From positions 496,001 to 560,000 of the forward strand of contig NZ_QMBQ01000001.1 in assembly GCF_003289965.1 (NCBI RefSeq): a stretch of DNA of 64,000 nucleotides. Direction: 5' to 3'. This stretch comes from Mesorhizobium atlanticum. Lineage in GTDB: Bacteria; Pseudomonadota; Alphaproteobacteria; Rhizobiales; Rhizobiaceae. A model generated the notes under the pieces. That model made no database searches. It was not told where the DNA came from and worked only from the letters and a program-made list of their open reading frames with translations. How positions within the stretch are numbered: the stretch's first letter is position 1; every line of letters starts with the position of its first letter. Shown here one piece after another: positions 1 to 9,628 of the stretch. The position numbers and the translations under genes are program-made.

Positions 1-1711
<1,711 letters not shown>

Positions 1712-2202
1712 CGCACGCGTACCCGGTCTTAAAAAACCCTGCCTGGCAGGTGACTCGTCAATCGGCTTGAAACTCGCATCCAGCGTTTAAGGAATGGATA
1801 AGGCTGATGGAGCCGGCGGCCCGGCCAACGCAAATATTGTGATGCCGGCCCCGCAAAGCACGCCGAGTTGGCGCCATGGTAAACGGCGCGTTAGCCGCGA
1901 GGCCTGTGCCAAAACGGACCTAAACGTGATGCGGCTAATCTCTATCGGGAATAAAATCGAGTAATTACAATGCGATATATGGTTATCATAAAGTTAATGA
2001 GGTCGATGAGATTCGACACAAGCTCGTTTCAAAACCAATTCCTTTCGAATTTGCCTAAAATTTGAGGAAAATTCGCGGCTTCGATGCAAGCCGTCCTTTG
2101 CGTGACCATGCCATTATCGTGCCCATAAAAGAGGTCATGCCGATGGATGCATGATCCGTCACGGATGGATAGACGATCCATCCCGCACGAGAGGCAAGTA
2201 AG
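1712..2202. other. Long intergenic region, AT-rich, with leader hairpins
   Basis: About 490 bases with no credible gene. Bases 1930-2060 are clearly AT-rich compared with the surroundings and probably carry promoters for one or both divergent neighbours. Close to the downstream start are overlapping dyads: ATCCG/CGGAT (2154-2158 with 2162-2166) and GGATGGAT/ATCCATCC (2163-2170 with 2176-2183). They share bases, so only one can form at a time. A short purine-rich stretch (GAGAGG near 2190) lies before the ATG at 2203. No known riboswitch consensus was recognised. Confidence 0.5.
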
Positions 2203-2598
2203 ATGGGCTTTCTGATCAGGATGGCTTTCTGGTTTTCGCTGGTGCTGCTGGCGCTGCCGCTCGGCGTCGGCCCGGGCGAGGACGGCCAGCAGAGCGTCGG
2301 GCCGATCCAGGCGCTGTTTGCGGCGCGCGAGGCGGTGGGCGACATTGCAGGGCTTTGCGAGCGCAAGCCCGATGTCTGCGAAACCGGTAAATCGGCCATG
2401 TACACCATCAGCGTTCGCGCCAAGGAAACGGCCAGGATCGCCGCGGCCATGATCGACGACCAGCAGTCCGGGCAGGCAGGCGCGCCGGAGACGAAGGTCG
2501 CGGATGACGGCTCGGTCACGACCACCGGCAGCGTCGTCGAGGACATCGTGCTGCCCGCCAAGGTCAACATTCCGGTGATGTTGACTTCCAAGAACTGA
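2203..2598 (+). CDS. DUF5330 domain protein, exported
   Basis: Small protein of 131 residues recognised as the DUF5330 family found in rhizobia and relatives; its function is unknown. The N-terminus (about residues 1-23) is a hydrophobic signal or anchor helix beginning MGFLIRMAFWFSLVLLALPL. The remaining mature part is short and hydrophilic, with a conserved-looking core around residues 30-70 that holds two cysteines (GLCERKPDVCETG), which could form a disulfide in the periplasm. The ATG start follows a GAGAGG stretch. The upstream leader has mutually exclusive hairpins. The gene stands alone, and the next gene (sufE) is about 110 bases downstream in the same direction. Confidence 0.8.
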   Translation: MGFLIRMAFWFSLVLLALPLGVGPGEDGQQSVGPIQALFAAREAVGDIAGLCERKPDVCETGKSAMYTISVRAKETARIAAAMIDDQQSGQAGAPETKVADDGSVTTTGSVVEDIVLPAKVNIPVMLTSKN

Positions 2599-2709
2599 GA
2601 CAATCCTCAGCCGCTACTCGGCTACGCCGCGGGCCCGTCCGACCTCTCGACGCCCGCGGCGTCTTTCTTTTTCCGTGACGCGGCCGTGCCGCGCCACTAT
2701 ATGCGGGCA

Positions 2710-3138
2710 ATGACCACCCCGATCCAGACGATCCGTGACGACTTTTCCCTGCTCGACGAGTGGGAGGACCGTTATCGCTACGTGATCGAGCTCGGCGAGG
2801 GCCTGCCGCCTTTCCCCGAGGCGGAACGCACGGCCGCGAACAAGGTGCCCGGCTGCGTGAGCCAGGTGTGGCTCACCACCGAGCAGGGAGCGGGCGCCGA
2901 TCCGGTGATCAGCTTCCAGGGCGATTCGGATGCTCATATCGTGCGCGGCCTCGTCGCCATCATGCTGGCGCTGTTTTCGGGCCGGCGGGCAAGCGAGATC
3001 CAGAACACGGACGCCGAGGCGACGCTGAAGGAGCTCGGCCTCGACGAGCATCTGTCGCCGCAGCGCGCCAACGGCCTGCGCTCGATGGTCAAGCGCATCA
3101 AGCGCGACGCGGAAGCCGCGCTGAAGCAGACGGCCTGA
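2710..3138 (+). CDS. sufE: SufE family cysteine desulfuration protein
   Basis: SufE accepts persulfide sulfur from the cysteine desulfurase SufS and passes it to the SufBCD scaffold during iron-sulfur cluster assembly in the cytoplasm. The 142-residue product has the family layout. An N-terminal segment with DDFSLLDEWEDRYRYVIELG is followed by the active-site loop KVPGCVSQVWL, whose cysteine carries the persulfide, and then a C-terminal helical part with GLDEHLSPQRANGL. The GTG at 2686 and the ATG at 2701 are in frame, but the ATG at 2710 gives the usual family N-terminus. No other suf gene is nearby, so it is a detached suf gene. It converges on mucR, with a terminator in between. Confidence 0.93.
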   Translation: MTTPIQTIRDDFSLLDEWEDRYRYVIELGEGLPPFPEAERTAANKVPGCVSQVWLTTEQGAGADPVISFQGDSDAHIVRGLVAIMLALFSGRRASEIQNTDAEATLKELGLDEHLSPQRANGLRSMVKRIKRDAEAALKQTA

Positions 3139-3165
3139 TCCGGCCCATATTTGCCTTCGCTATCC

Positions 3166-3196
3166 AAAAAGCAAAACGGCGCCCCAGGGGCGCCGT
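3166..3196 (-). terminator. Rho-independent terminator of mucR
   Basis: A perfect 10-bp stem, ACGGCGCCCC (3176-3185) with GGGGCGCCGT (3187-3196), is followed on the minus strand by a T-rich tract (complement of the A-rich 3166-3176). The position directly after the mucR stop fits termination of mucR. It may also stop sufE transcripts coming the other way. Confidence 0.8.
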
Positions 3197-3222
3197 CGAA
3201 CTGCTTGCTGAGCTGAGACCGA

Positions 3223-3648
3223 TCAGCGGCCCTTGCGCTTGCGGCCCAGACCCATCTTCTTGGCGAGCTGCGAACGGGCAGCCGCGTAATTGGGGGCGAC
3301 CATCGGATAGTTGGCGTCAAGGCCCCACTTCTCACGGTATTCTTCCGGCGTGAGATTGTAATGGGTCATCAGGTGCCGCTTCAGCGACTTGAACTTCTTT
3401 CCGTCCTCGAGACAGACGATGTAGTCGTCATGGACGGAGCGCTTGGGATTGACGGCCGGCTTCTGCTTTTCGGCCGACGGCTGCTCCGGCGAACCACCGA
3501 CGCGACCCAACGCGGCATGGACGTCGGCGATAAGGTTCGGCAGTTCCCCAACCGGCACCGGGTTGTTGCTGACATAGGCGGCGACGACATCGGCAGTCAG
3601 CTCGATCAGCGCATCACCGTTTTTCGAAGGTGTTTCGACGATTTCCAT
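3223..3648 (-). CDS. mucR: MucR/Ros family transcriptional regulator
   Basis: Small (141 residues) Ros/MucR-type DNA-binding protein. In rhizobia and relatives these proteins repress exopolysaccharide, motility, cell-cycle and virulence genes, bind AT-rich DNA and silence somewhat like H-NS. The N-terminal half (about residues 1-60) is the oligomerisation part. The C-terminal half holds the prokaryotic zinc-finger region, with [19 protein letters not shown] followed by [13 protein letters not shown]. The usual second cysteine of the CxxC pair in Ros is aspartate here (CLED), giving a Cys-Asp-His-His type site. The tail is lysine/arginine-rich (GLGRKRKGR). A terminator follows the stop. The upstream region is AT-rich with a long dyad, consistent with autoregulation, which is known for the family. 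Confidence 0.93.
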   Translation of the reverse strand: MEIVETPSKNGDALIELTADVVAAYVSNNPVPVGELPNLIADVHAALGRVGGSPEQPSAEKQKPAVNPKRSVHDDYIVCLEDGKKFKSLKRHLMTHYNLTPEEYREKWGLDANYPMVAPNYAAARSQLAKKMGLGRKRKGR

Positions 3649-4066
3649 AGTGCTAAGGCCCCAACGAGAGTTGTTTCTGAAACTGCGCCCTTTTTTGCGA
3701 GATCGGGCATCGCGCGAATTTCATTCAGGAACGCCCTGCGATTCGCGTCAGGTCATCTTAATGACGCCGCATCGCAAGTAAGTCAATTCGCATATTGACT
3801 TACATTGGCCGATATTCATCAAATATTGCCGATTCAGCTTCAAAAATTCGTGCGCCGTGTAACTTCGCGAGATTCTTCTGGCCAGACCAGCATGCCGTGA
3901 CGTTGCGTCATCCACATTTTAGACATCCGATCGCCGCTCGACATAGCCCGCGATGCTTGGCCAATGCTTGGATGCCTATTGCGCCAGCACGATGAATCCT
4001 GTGGCGCAATGTAGCGCAGGGAGCCCGCCTGGCCGGCCGGCCGACAAAGCGAGGCGACGGGATCCG
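3649..4066. other. mucR upstream region, no gene seen
   Basis: About 420 bases between the mucR start and the end of the SH3-like gene. The part near mucR (3650-3860) is AT-rich and carries the dyad listed separately. The far part (about 3950-4066) is GC-rich and featureless. A 66-codon open frame at 3795-3995 has no recognisable features or ribosome site and was not called. Confidence 0.5.
3778..3803. promoter_or_regulatory. Perfect 10-bp dyad upstream of mucR
   Basis: GTAAGTCAAT (3778-3787), six bases, then ATTGACTTAC (3794-3803) form a perfect inverted repeat about 130 bases before the mucR start. Each arm contains TTGACT pointing outward, a good -35 hexamer. On the minus strand CATTAA lies 17 bases further (3763-3758) and could be a weak -10 for mucR. 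It could be an operator, a pair of back-to-back promoters, or both. Confidence 0.45.
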
Positions 4067-4435
4067 TCAATATGGTGCGATGTACTTGCCGTAGACCCAG
4101 CCGGTGACGAAATGGCCATTCTGCGCCGGGTCGTGCCAGATCTCGCACCAGCGATAGCGGATTGCCTGACGCTGCTTCCATGGCGGCTGCCTGGCAATAT
4201 CGAGCAGATTTACGCCACCGGTGCAGCGGCCGGTCATCTGCAGCACGGTGCCGTTCGGATACGCAGCCTGTTTTTGCGACGCGTTGGAGGGATATTTGCG
4301 CGCATTGAGGGTGTCGCCGAGCGGCACGCCCGCCACTTGCCAGGCGGCAAAGACGGTTGCATGAGACTGAGTGGAAAAAGCAAGCAATGCCGCGACGACA
4401 GCAGCAGACATTGCGGCAGAAACACAGGATTTCAT
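4067..4435 (-). CDS. Exported small SH3-like domain protein
   Basis: A 122-residue secreted protein. The N-terminus MKSCVSAAMSAAVVAALLAFSTQSHA is a clear Sec signal peptide ending at an A-x-A type site. The mature part resembles bacterial SH3 domains (SH3b/YgiM type): GDTLNARKYPSNASQ, then GTVLQMTGRC, and a C-terminal YRWCEIWHDPAQNGHFVTGWVYGKYIAPY, where the W-C-x-I and G-W-V segments are typical strands. Such domains usually bind cell wall or periplasmic partners; the partner is unknown. The ATG at 4435 was chosen because AAGGGGAAAAG lies just before it; an in-frame GTG extension to 4468 has no ribosome site. It is divergent from ptrB. Confidence 0.75.
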   Translation of the reverse strand: MKSCVSAAMSAAVVAALLAFSTQSHATVFAAWQVAGVPLGDTLNARKYPSNASQKQAAYPNGTVLQMTGRCTGGVNLLDIARQPPWKQRQAIRYRWCEIWHDPAQNGHFVTGWVYGKYIAPY

Positions 4436-4545
4436 CTTTTCCCCTTCAACTTGGCTTCTGTCGACCATCTTGAGCCGCGCCCCTTGAACCGCCGCCGAGC
4501 GGCGTGTTCATTCGTCATTCAAGCAAATTTCCGCAGCGAGACGTA

Positions 4546-6657
4546 ATGACCAGAACTTCCGCCTTGATTTCCGCCTTCCCGGCCGCCAACCCGCCGACGC
4601 CCGAGAAACATCCGGTGTCCGACACGCATCACGGCATCACCCGCTCAGACGACTATGCCTGGATGCGGGCCGAGAACTGGCAGGCCGTGTTCCGGAACCC
4701 TTCCCTGCTCGACGGCAGGATCCGCGCCCATCTGGAGGCCGAGAACGCGTATCAGGCCGTTCTGATGGCCGGCACGGCGGACCTGCGCGGCAAGCTGTTT
4801 GCCGAGATGAAGGGCCGTATCAAGGAAGACGACTCCACGGTGCCGATGAAGGACGGCCCCTATGCCTACGGCTCTTCCTTCCGGCAGGGCGGCGAGCAGC
4901 CGCGCTATTTCCGCACCTCGCGCGATGGCGGCAGCGAGGAAATCCTGCTCGACGGCGACGCGGAGGCCGAGGGCAAGGCGTATTTCCGACTCGGCGGCGT
5001 CGACCATTCGGCCGACCATAGGAAGCTGCTCTGGGCATTCGACGACAAGGGCTCGGAGTTCTTCATGCTGCGCGTGCGCGATCTCGCGGGCGGCAAGGAC
5101 CTTGCCGACCAGATCCCGGATACGGGCGGCGGCGGGGTCTGGAATGCCGGCGATGACGGCTTCTTCTACACCCGCCTCGACGACAACCATCGCCCGTCGA
5201 AGGTGTTCTTCCACAAGCTCGGAGACAAGTACGAGAACGACCGGCTGATCTATGAGGAGACCGACCCGGGTTTCTTCATGGATGTCAGCGGCACGCGCGC
5301 CAATGACTGGATCATCATCGGCATCAACGACCATGAGACGTCGGAGTACCGGCTTCTGCCGGCCGATGATCCATCCGCGGCGCCCCGGCTGGTGGCGGTG
5401 CGGGAGGCCGGGCTGCAATACGACCTGGAAGAAGGCGGCGACGTCTTCTTCATCCTCACCAACGCCGACGGCGCCAAGGATTTCAAGATCATGACCGCGC
5501 CGGTCGACAATCCGGTGCGCGCCTACTGGCAGGAACTGGTGCCGCACGAGCCTGGACGGCTGATCCTCTCGGTGCTCGGTTTCAAGCACCATATGGTCAG
5601 GCTGGAGCGCAAGGACGGCCTGCCGCGCATCGTGGTGCGCGAGCGCGCCAGTGGCGAGGAGCATTTCATCTCGTTCGACGAGGAGGCTTTCTCGCTCGGC
5701 CTTTCCGGCTCCTACGAATACGACACCGAGGTGATGCGCTTCACCTATTCGTCGATGACGACGCCGGCGCAGGTGTTCGACTACAATATGCGCAGCCGCG
5801 AGCGCGTGCTCCTAAAGACGCAGGAAGTGCCCTCCGGTCACGATCCCGAGCACTATGTCACGCGCCGGCTGATGGCGCCGGCCGCGGATGGCGAGCTGGT
5901 GCCGATCTCGCTGCTCTACCATCGCGATACGCCGCTGGACGGCTCAGCACCCTGCCTTCTTTACGGCTACGGCTCCTACGGCATCACGGTGCCTTCGGCC
6001 TTCAATACCAACTGCCTGTCGCTGGTCGACCGCGGCTTCGTCTACGCCATCGCGCATGTGCGCGGCGGCAAGGACAAGGGGTATGGCTGGTACGAGGACG
6101 GCAAGCGGGCGAAGAAGATGAACACCTTCACCGATTTCATCGCCTGCGCCCGCCATCTCGTCGCCGAGCGTTACACAAGGCATGACTGCATCGTCGCGCA
6201 AGGCGGCTCCGCCGGCGGCATGCTGATGGGGGCGATCGCCAACATGGCGCCGGAAAGCTTCGGCGGTATCGTCGCCGAGGTGCCGTTTGTCGACGTGCTC
6301 ACCACCATGCTCGACGCCAGCCTGCCGCTGACGCCGCCGGAATGGCCGGAATGGGGCAACCCGATCGCATCCGCCGACGACTACAAGACGATCGCCGCCT
6401 ATTCGCCCTATGACAATGTCGCCGCGCTCGACTATCCGCCGATCCTTGCGCTGGCGGGTCTCACGGATCCGCGCGTGACCTACTGGGAACCGGCGAAATG
6501 GGTGGCCAGGCTGCGCGAACGCAAGGCCGGCGGCAACCCGGTCCTGTTCAAGATCAACATGGATTCCGGTCATGCCGGCGCGTCGGGCCGCTTCTCGCGG
6601 CTGGAGGAGATCGCCTACATTTACGCCTATGCCTTGAAAGTGACAGGCAAAGCCTGA
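4546..6657 (+). CDS. ptrB: Oligopeptidase B (prolyl oligopeptidase family S9A)
   Basis: Cytoplasmic serine peptidase of about 703 residues that cleaves short peptides after lysine or arginine. The N-terminal part (about residues 1-410) is the seven-bladed propeller that restricts access to small substrates. The C-terminal alpha/beta-hydrolase has the nucleophile motif QGGSAGGMLMG, preceded by HVRGGKDKGYGWYEDGK and the oxyanion region YGYGSYG. The charge-relay aspartate lies in LAGLTDPRVTYWEPAKW and the histidine in NMDSGHAGASGR. Length and order fit oligopeptidase B rather than prolyl endopeptidase. The ATG at 4546 is preferred; an in-frame GTG at 4504 would add 14 residues without signal-like character. 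The gene stands alone and there is no signal peptide. Confidence 0.93.
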   Translation: MTRTSALISAFPAANPPTPEKHPVSDTHHGITRSDDYAWMRAENWQAVFRNPSLLDGRIRAHLEAENAYQAVLMAGTADLRGKLFAEMKGRIKEDDSTVPMKDGPYAYGSSFRQGGEQPRYFRTSRDGGSEEILLDGDAEAEGKAYFRLGGVDHSADHRKLLWAFDDKGSEFFMLRVRDLAGGKDLADQIPDTGGGGVWNAGDDGFFYTRLDDNHRPSKVFFHKLGDKYENDRLIYEETDPGFFMDVSGTRANDWIIIGINDHETSEYRLLPADDPSAAPRLVAVREAGLQYDLEEGGDVFFILTNADGAKDFKIMTAPVDNPVRAYWQELVPHEPGRLILSVLGFKHHMVRLERKDGLPRIVVRERASGEEHFISFDEEAFSLGLSGSYEYDTEVMRFTYSSMTTPAQVFDYNMRSRERVLLKTQEVPSGHDPEHYVTRRLMAPAADGELVPISLLYHRDTPLDGSAPCLLYGYGSYGITVPSAFNTNCLSLVDRGFVYAIAHVRGGKDKGYGWYEDGKRAKKMNTFTDFIACARHLVAERYTRHDCIVAQGGSAGGMLMGAIANMAPESFGGIVAEVPFVDVLTTMLDASLPLTPPEWPEWGNPIASADDYKTIAAYSPYDNVAALDYPPILALAGLTDPRVTYWEPAKWVARLRERKAGGNPVLFKINMDSGHAGASGRFSRLEEIAYIYAYALKVTGKA

Positions 6658-6770
6658 TTTTCCACTCGCAATCCACAAGAGCGCGCGTTACGCAATGCAC
6701 GGTCGTCCTGGGCGCGGTCATCTCGGATGCCGCGTTCAGACCAGCCAATCTCCATTCAACAAGGTTCGTC

Positions 6771-7160
6771 ATGCTGCTCGTCGACACCTATCTCGACAAA
6801 TCGTCCATCCAGGGCATCGGCGTCTTCGCCAGGCATCGCATCCCGAAGGGAACGCTGATCTGGAAGCTCGACCCGCGGTTCGACCGGCGCATTCCCGTCG
6901 ACACCTATGAGAGCCAGACGGGACCGGTGAAATCCTATCTCGACCGCTATTCCTATCCGGACCGTCACGACCCGAGCTTCATCGTGTTCGAAGCCGACGA
7001 CGCGCGCTACATGAACCATGACGACGACCCGAACTGCGACGTCTCCTCGCCCGAGGAAACCTACGCGCTGCGCGACATCGCTGCGGGCGAGGAACTGACC
7101 TGCAACTACAATCACTTCTTCGAAAACGGCTTCGATTTCCTGGGCGACCGCCACCCGTAA
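6771..7160 (+). CDS. SET domain protein (putative lysine methyltransferase)
   Basis: A 129-residue protein that is almost entirely a SET domain, the fold that uses S-adenosylmethionine to methylate lysine side chains. Visible motifs are the N-terminal SSIQGIGVFARHRIPKG (the G-x-G turn of SET-N), YMNHDDDPNC (the N-H-x-x-x-P-N-C motif that binds cofactor) and the C-terminal GEELTCNYN (the E-E-L-x-x-x-Y motif). The post-SET cysteine cluster is absent. Bacterial stand-alone SET proteins of this size exist; the substrate is unknown. The ATG at 6771 begins the domain directly. The open frame upstream reaches into ptrB and is not coding. The gene converges on the cytochrome pair. Confidence 0.85.
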   Translation: MLLVDTYLDKSSIQGIGVFARHRIPKGTLIWKLDPRFDRRIPVDTYESQTGPVKSYLDRYSYPDRHDPSFIVFEADDARYMNHDDDPNCDVSSPEETYALRDIAAGEELTCNYNHFFENGFDFLGDRHP

Positions 7161-7168
7161 CATAAAGG

Positions 7169-8116
7169 TCAACTCGCCGGCTTGCGCGCCGGGTAGCCGT
7201 TGGGATGCGGTGGGACAGCCTTGAGATAAGCGGCGATTGCCGCACGGTCGTCCGACGTCAGTTGCGCCATGTTTCGCTGCACTTCGACCATCGAGCCGCC
7301 AACGGAATCGAAATCGGGCGTGAAGCCGGTCTCGAGATAGTTGGCGATATCTGCTTCCGACCAGCTCTTGATGTTCTTCCCGTCGGGGGTGATGTTCGGC
7401 ACGATACCCGAGCCTTCGGCGGCCACGGCGCCCGCCAGCCACTCACCCTTCTTCGGACCGCCGGCGATGTCGCGTGGCGTGTGGCATTCGCCGCAATGGC
7501 CAGGCCCCTCGACCAGATAGCGGCCGGCCAGCACCTTGTCTGGCGTGCCGTCCGGCAATGCGATCACCGGCTCGGGACTGAGATAGAGCCATTTCCACAG
7601 GCCGATGCCGCGGCGGATGGTGAAGGGGAAGGAGAGCTTGTGGTCCGGCGCCTTGCCGGCGACCGCCGGCAGCGTTTTCATGAAGGCGTAGAGATCGGCG
7701 ATGTCGGTCGGCTTCATGCGCGCGTAGGACGCATAGGGAAAGGCCGGATAGAAATGCTCGCCCGAAGGCGAGACGCCTTTCAGCATGGCGTTGGCGAAGT
7801 CCTCCTCGCTCCAGGCGCCGATGCCGTCCTTCCGGTCCTGCGAGATGTTGGGCGGAACGAAGGTGCCGAACGGCGTCTTCAGCTCGAGGCCACCGGCCAG
7901 TTGCAGCCGGGCGTCGCCCTCGGCACCGGGCTTGGAATGGCAGGAGGTGCAGCCGCCTGCATAGAAGATGCGCTTGCCCCTGGCGGCGTCGCCAGGGCCG
8001 AGCTGCGCGGCGGTCCCGGCGTCAAGCCTGATCGGCGCCGACAGCGCCCAACCGGCCGCGGCCGCAGCGCCGCCAAGCAAGATGACGGCGCCGACGAGCT
8101 TCTTCAGCCAGGACAT
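7169..8116 (-). CDS. Diheme cytochrome c, periplasmic, membrane-anchored
   Basis: A 315-residue protein with an uncleaved or signal N-terminal helix (MSWLKKLVGAVILLGGAAAAAGWAL) and two c-type heme sites, CTSCH near residue 57 and CGECH near residue 210. Each is followed by a methionine-bearing loop. The two domains have the architecture of the diheme subunits that feed electrons from periplasmic dehydrogenases (alcohol or aldose dehydrogenase cytochrome subunits, TsdA-like proteins) to the respiratory chain. No dehydrogenase lies next to it here. It sits 9 bases downstream of the cytochrome c' gene in the same direction, so the two are probably one transcript and may exchange electrons. The physiological donor is unknown. 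Confidence 0.9.
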   Translation of the reverse strand: MSWLKKLVGAVILLGGAAAAAGWALSAPIRLDAGTAAQLGPGDAARGKRIFYAGGCTSCHSKPGAEGDARLQLAGGLELKTPFGTFVPPNISQDRKDGIGAWSEEDFANAMLKGVSPSGEHFYPAFPYASYARMKPTDIADLYAFMKTLPAVAGKAPDHKLSFPFTIRRGIGLWKWLYLSPEPVIALPDGTPDKVLAGRYLVEGPGHCGECHTPRDIAGGPKKGEWLAGAVAAEGSGIVPNITPDGKNIKSWSEADIANYLETGFTPDFDSVGGSMVEVQRNMAQLTSDDRAAIAAYLKAVPPHPNGYPARKPAS

Positions 8117-8125
8117 CGCCGGCGA

Positions 8126-8563
8126 TCAGCTCTTCTTGACCCTGTAGCTCTGATGGCAGGCGCCGCAATCGCCGCCGAGGGTGTTGAGCTGCGCCTTCAG
8201 ACCATCGACATCGCCCGGCGGCGAGGCAACCGCTTCCTTGGTGTTGGCCAGGAACTTGTCCTCGGCGGCCTTGAAGCCGGCCATGTCTTCCCAGATCTTC
8301 GGCGCGGCCGTGGTGTCGCCTTGATCGCTGCCGGCCGGGAAAAGCTTTTCGGCATCGAACTTCTCGGCATTGGCCTGCAGGGCCTTCAGCGTCGTCAGCA
8401 CGGCGGCCGCGTCGAAATCCTCCTCGCCCTTGACCACCTTGGACAACTGGCCGGCGAGCTTGCCGCGCTCCTTCATCAGCGCCTGGCGCTCCTGAATCGG
8501 ATCGGCAAAGGCGACCGAACCGGCAAAGGCGAGCATAGAGATGGCAAGGACAAGCTTTCGCAT
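8126..8563 (-). CDS. Cytochrome c' (c-556 class)
   Basis: A 145-residue periplasmic four-helix-bundle cytochrome. The signal peptide MRKLVLAISMLAFAGSVAFA is followed by a helical mature part (DPIQERQALMKERGKLAGQL, where the methionine near the N-terminus is in the usual position for the distal side). The single heme site CGACH is near the C-terminus (GGDCGACHQSYRVKKS), as is typical for cytochrome c' and c-556. Family members bind NO or shuttle electrons. It is the first gene of a two-gene unit with the diheme cytochrome c downstream. Confidence 0.93.
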   Translation of the reverse strand: MRKLVLAISMLAFAGSVAFADPIQERQALMKERGKLAGQLSKVVKGEEDFDAAAVLTTLKALQANAEKFDAEKLFPAGSDQGDTTAAPKIWEDMAGFKAAEDKFLANTKEAVASPPGDVDGLKAQLNTLGGDCGACHQSYRVKKS

Positions 8564-8600
8564 TCAATTGGCTCCGTGGTGAAAAAAGTTCGCGACTACG

Positions 8601-8697
8601 GCATTTCACCGTTCCACGGCGAAATGCTCTATCTCCTCGTTGGCACAATTCCGGACGGAAAACTGTTCCACACCTCGTCTGGAATTGCTCCAGACGT
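8601..8697. repeat. Palindromic intergenic repeat, copy A
   Basis: A composite element. One hairpin arm pair is GCATTTC/GAAATGC (8601-8627). It is followed by the pair CAATTCC (8646-8652) and GGAATTG (8681-8687) around GGACGGAAAACTGTTCCACAC. Related copies lie at about 9526-9618 and 11321-11415 in the opposite orientation. All three share CAATTCCGGAC-GAAAAC and a distal GGAATTGC or GCAATTC arm. Confidence 0.75.
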
Positions 8698-8778
8698 TAA
8701 CGGACCCGACCATGGAAATATTCCCCCGGTGCCGTCACGATTTTCCCACTCGCGATCAATCTGCTGTGTTGGCAGATA

Positions 8779-8810
8779 AAGAAAAGCCCCGGCTTGCCGG
8801 GGCTTTTCTT
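8779..8810 (-). terminator. Strong hairpin terminator after sodB
   Basis: AAGAAAAGCCCCGGC (8779-8793) pairs perfectly with GCCGGGGCTTTTCTT (8796-8810). The A/T-flanked GC stem works as a terminator on either strand. It lies 14 bases after the sodB stop and is the sodB terminator. Confidence 0.9.
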
Positions 8811-8823
8811 CATCAAAAATCGC

Positions 8824-9426
8824 TCAGCCTTTAGCCTTTTCGTACATTTCCAGGACATGGTCCCAGTTGATCAGGCTGTCGACGAAGGCTTCGAGATATT
8901 TCGGCCGCGCGTTGCGGTAGTCGATGTAATAGGAATGCTCCCAGACGTCGACGCCGAGGATCGGCGAGCCGCCATGCACCAGCGGGTTCTCGCCGTTCGG
9001 CGTCTTGGAAATCTCGAGCTTGCCATTCTTGACCGAAACCCAGGCCCAGCCGGAGCCGAACTGGGTGGTGCCGGCGGCGATGAAATCCGCCTTGAACTTG
9101 TCATAGCCGCCGAGATCGCTGTCGAAGGCCTTCTGCAGCGCGCCCGGCAACTTGTTGCCGCCGCCGCCCTTCTTCATCCACTTCCAGAAATGGATGTGGT
9201 TGTAGTGCTGGGCCGCGTTGTTGAAGAGCCCGGCATTCTTGCCGAAGGACTGCTTGACCACCTCTTCGACCGACAGGTCGCCAAGGCCGGCCTCGGCGGC
9301 CAGCTTGTTGCCGTTGTCGACATAGGCCTTGTGGTGCTTGTCGTGGTGATACTCCAGCGTCTCCTTCGACATATAGGGCTGAAGCGCCTCGTAGTCGTAA
9401 GGCAAGGCGGGCAACTCAAAAGCCAT
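8824..9426 (-). CDS. sodB: Superoxide dismutase, Fe/Mn family
   Basis: A 200-residue cytoplasmic enzyme that dismutates superoxide to oxygen and hydrogen peroxide. Metal ligands are visible: the first histidine in YHHDKHHKAYV (H27), the second in NAAQHYNHIHFW, and the aspartate and histidine in DVWEHSYY. The glutamine in NAAQHYN is the position used by iron-type enzymes (Mn types have glycine there), so iron is more likely, but cambialistic use cannot be excluded. There is no signal peptide. The start is ATG at 9426, preceded by GAGGGAGTACC. It is a single-gene unit closed by a strong terminator, with palindromic repeats on both sides. Confidence 0.96.
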   Translation of the reverse strand: MAFELPALPYDYEALQPYMSKETLEYHHDKHHKAYVDNGNKLAAEAGLGDLSVEEVVKQSFGKNAGLFNNAAQHYNHIHFWKWMKKGGGGNKLPGALQKAFDSDLGGYDKFKADFIAAGTTQFGSGWAWVSVKNGKLEISKTPNGENPLVHGGSPILGVDVWEHSYYIDYRNARPKYLEAFVDSLINWDHVLEMYEKAKG

Positions 9427-9525
9427 GGATGGTACTCCCTCGAGGAAAAAATCCGGTCAACTACCGAACTTAGATAGGTCTGGAATGGGTTGGGGCAACT
9501 CCGGAATGAAGCGCCGAGCGACTTT

Positions 9526-9618
9526 AGAGCAATTCGCGGAAAAGTGTGAAAGGGTTTTCCGTCCGGAATTGCGCCAAACAGGAGAAAGAGTGGGTCGCCG
9601 CTCGGTGAAACGCTGAAA
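9526..9618. repeat. Palindromic intergenic repeat, copy B
   Basis: Reverse-oriented relative of copy A between the sodB start and the aminotransferase end. It contains AGAGCAATTCGCGGAAAAG, then GTTTTCCGTCCGGAATTGCG, and ends in a degenerate version of the second hairpin (TCGCCGCTCGGTGAAACGC). The pairing of its second half is weaker than in copies A and C. Confidence 0.7.
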
Positions 9619-9628
9619 CTCCAGCGGC

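Noticed and set aside
3795..3995. 66-codon open frame upstream of mucR
   Set aside because: No ribosome site, no recognisable sequence feature, and it lies in the regulatory region.
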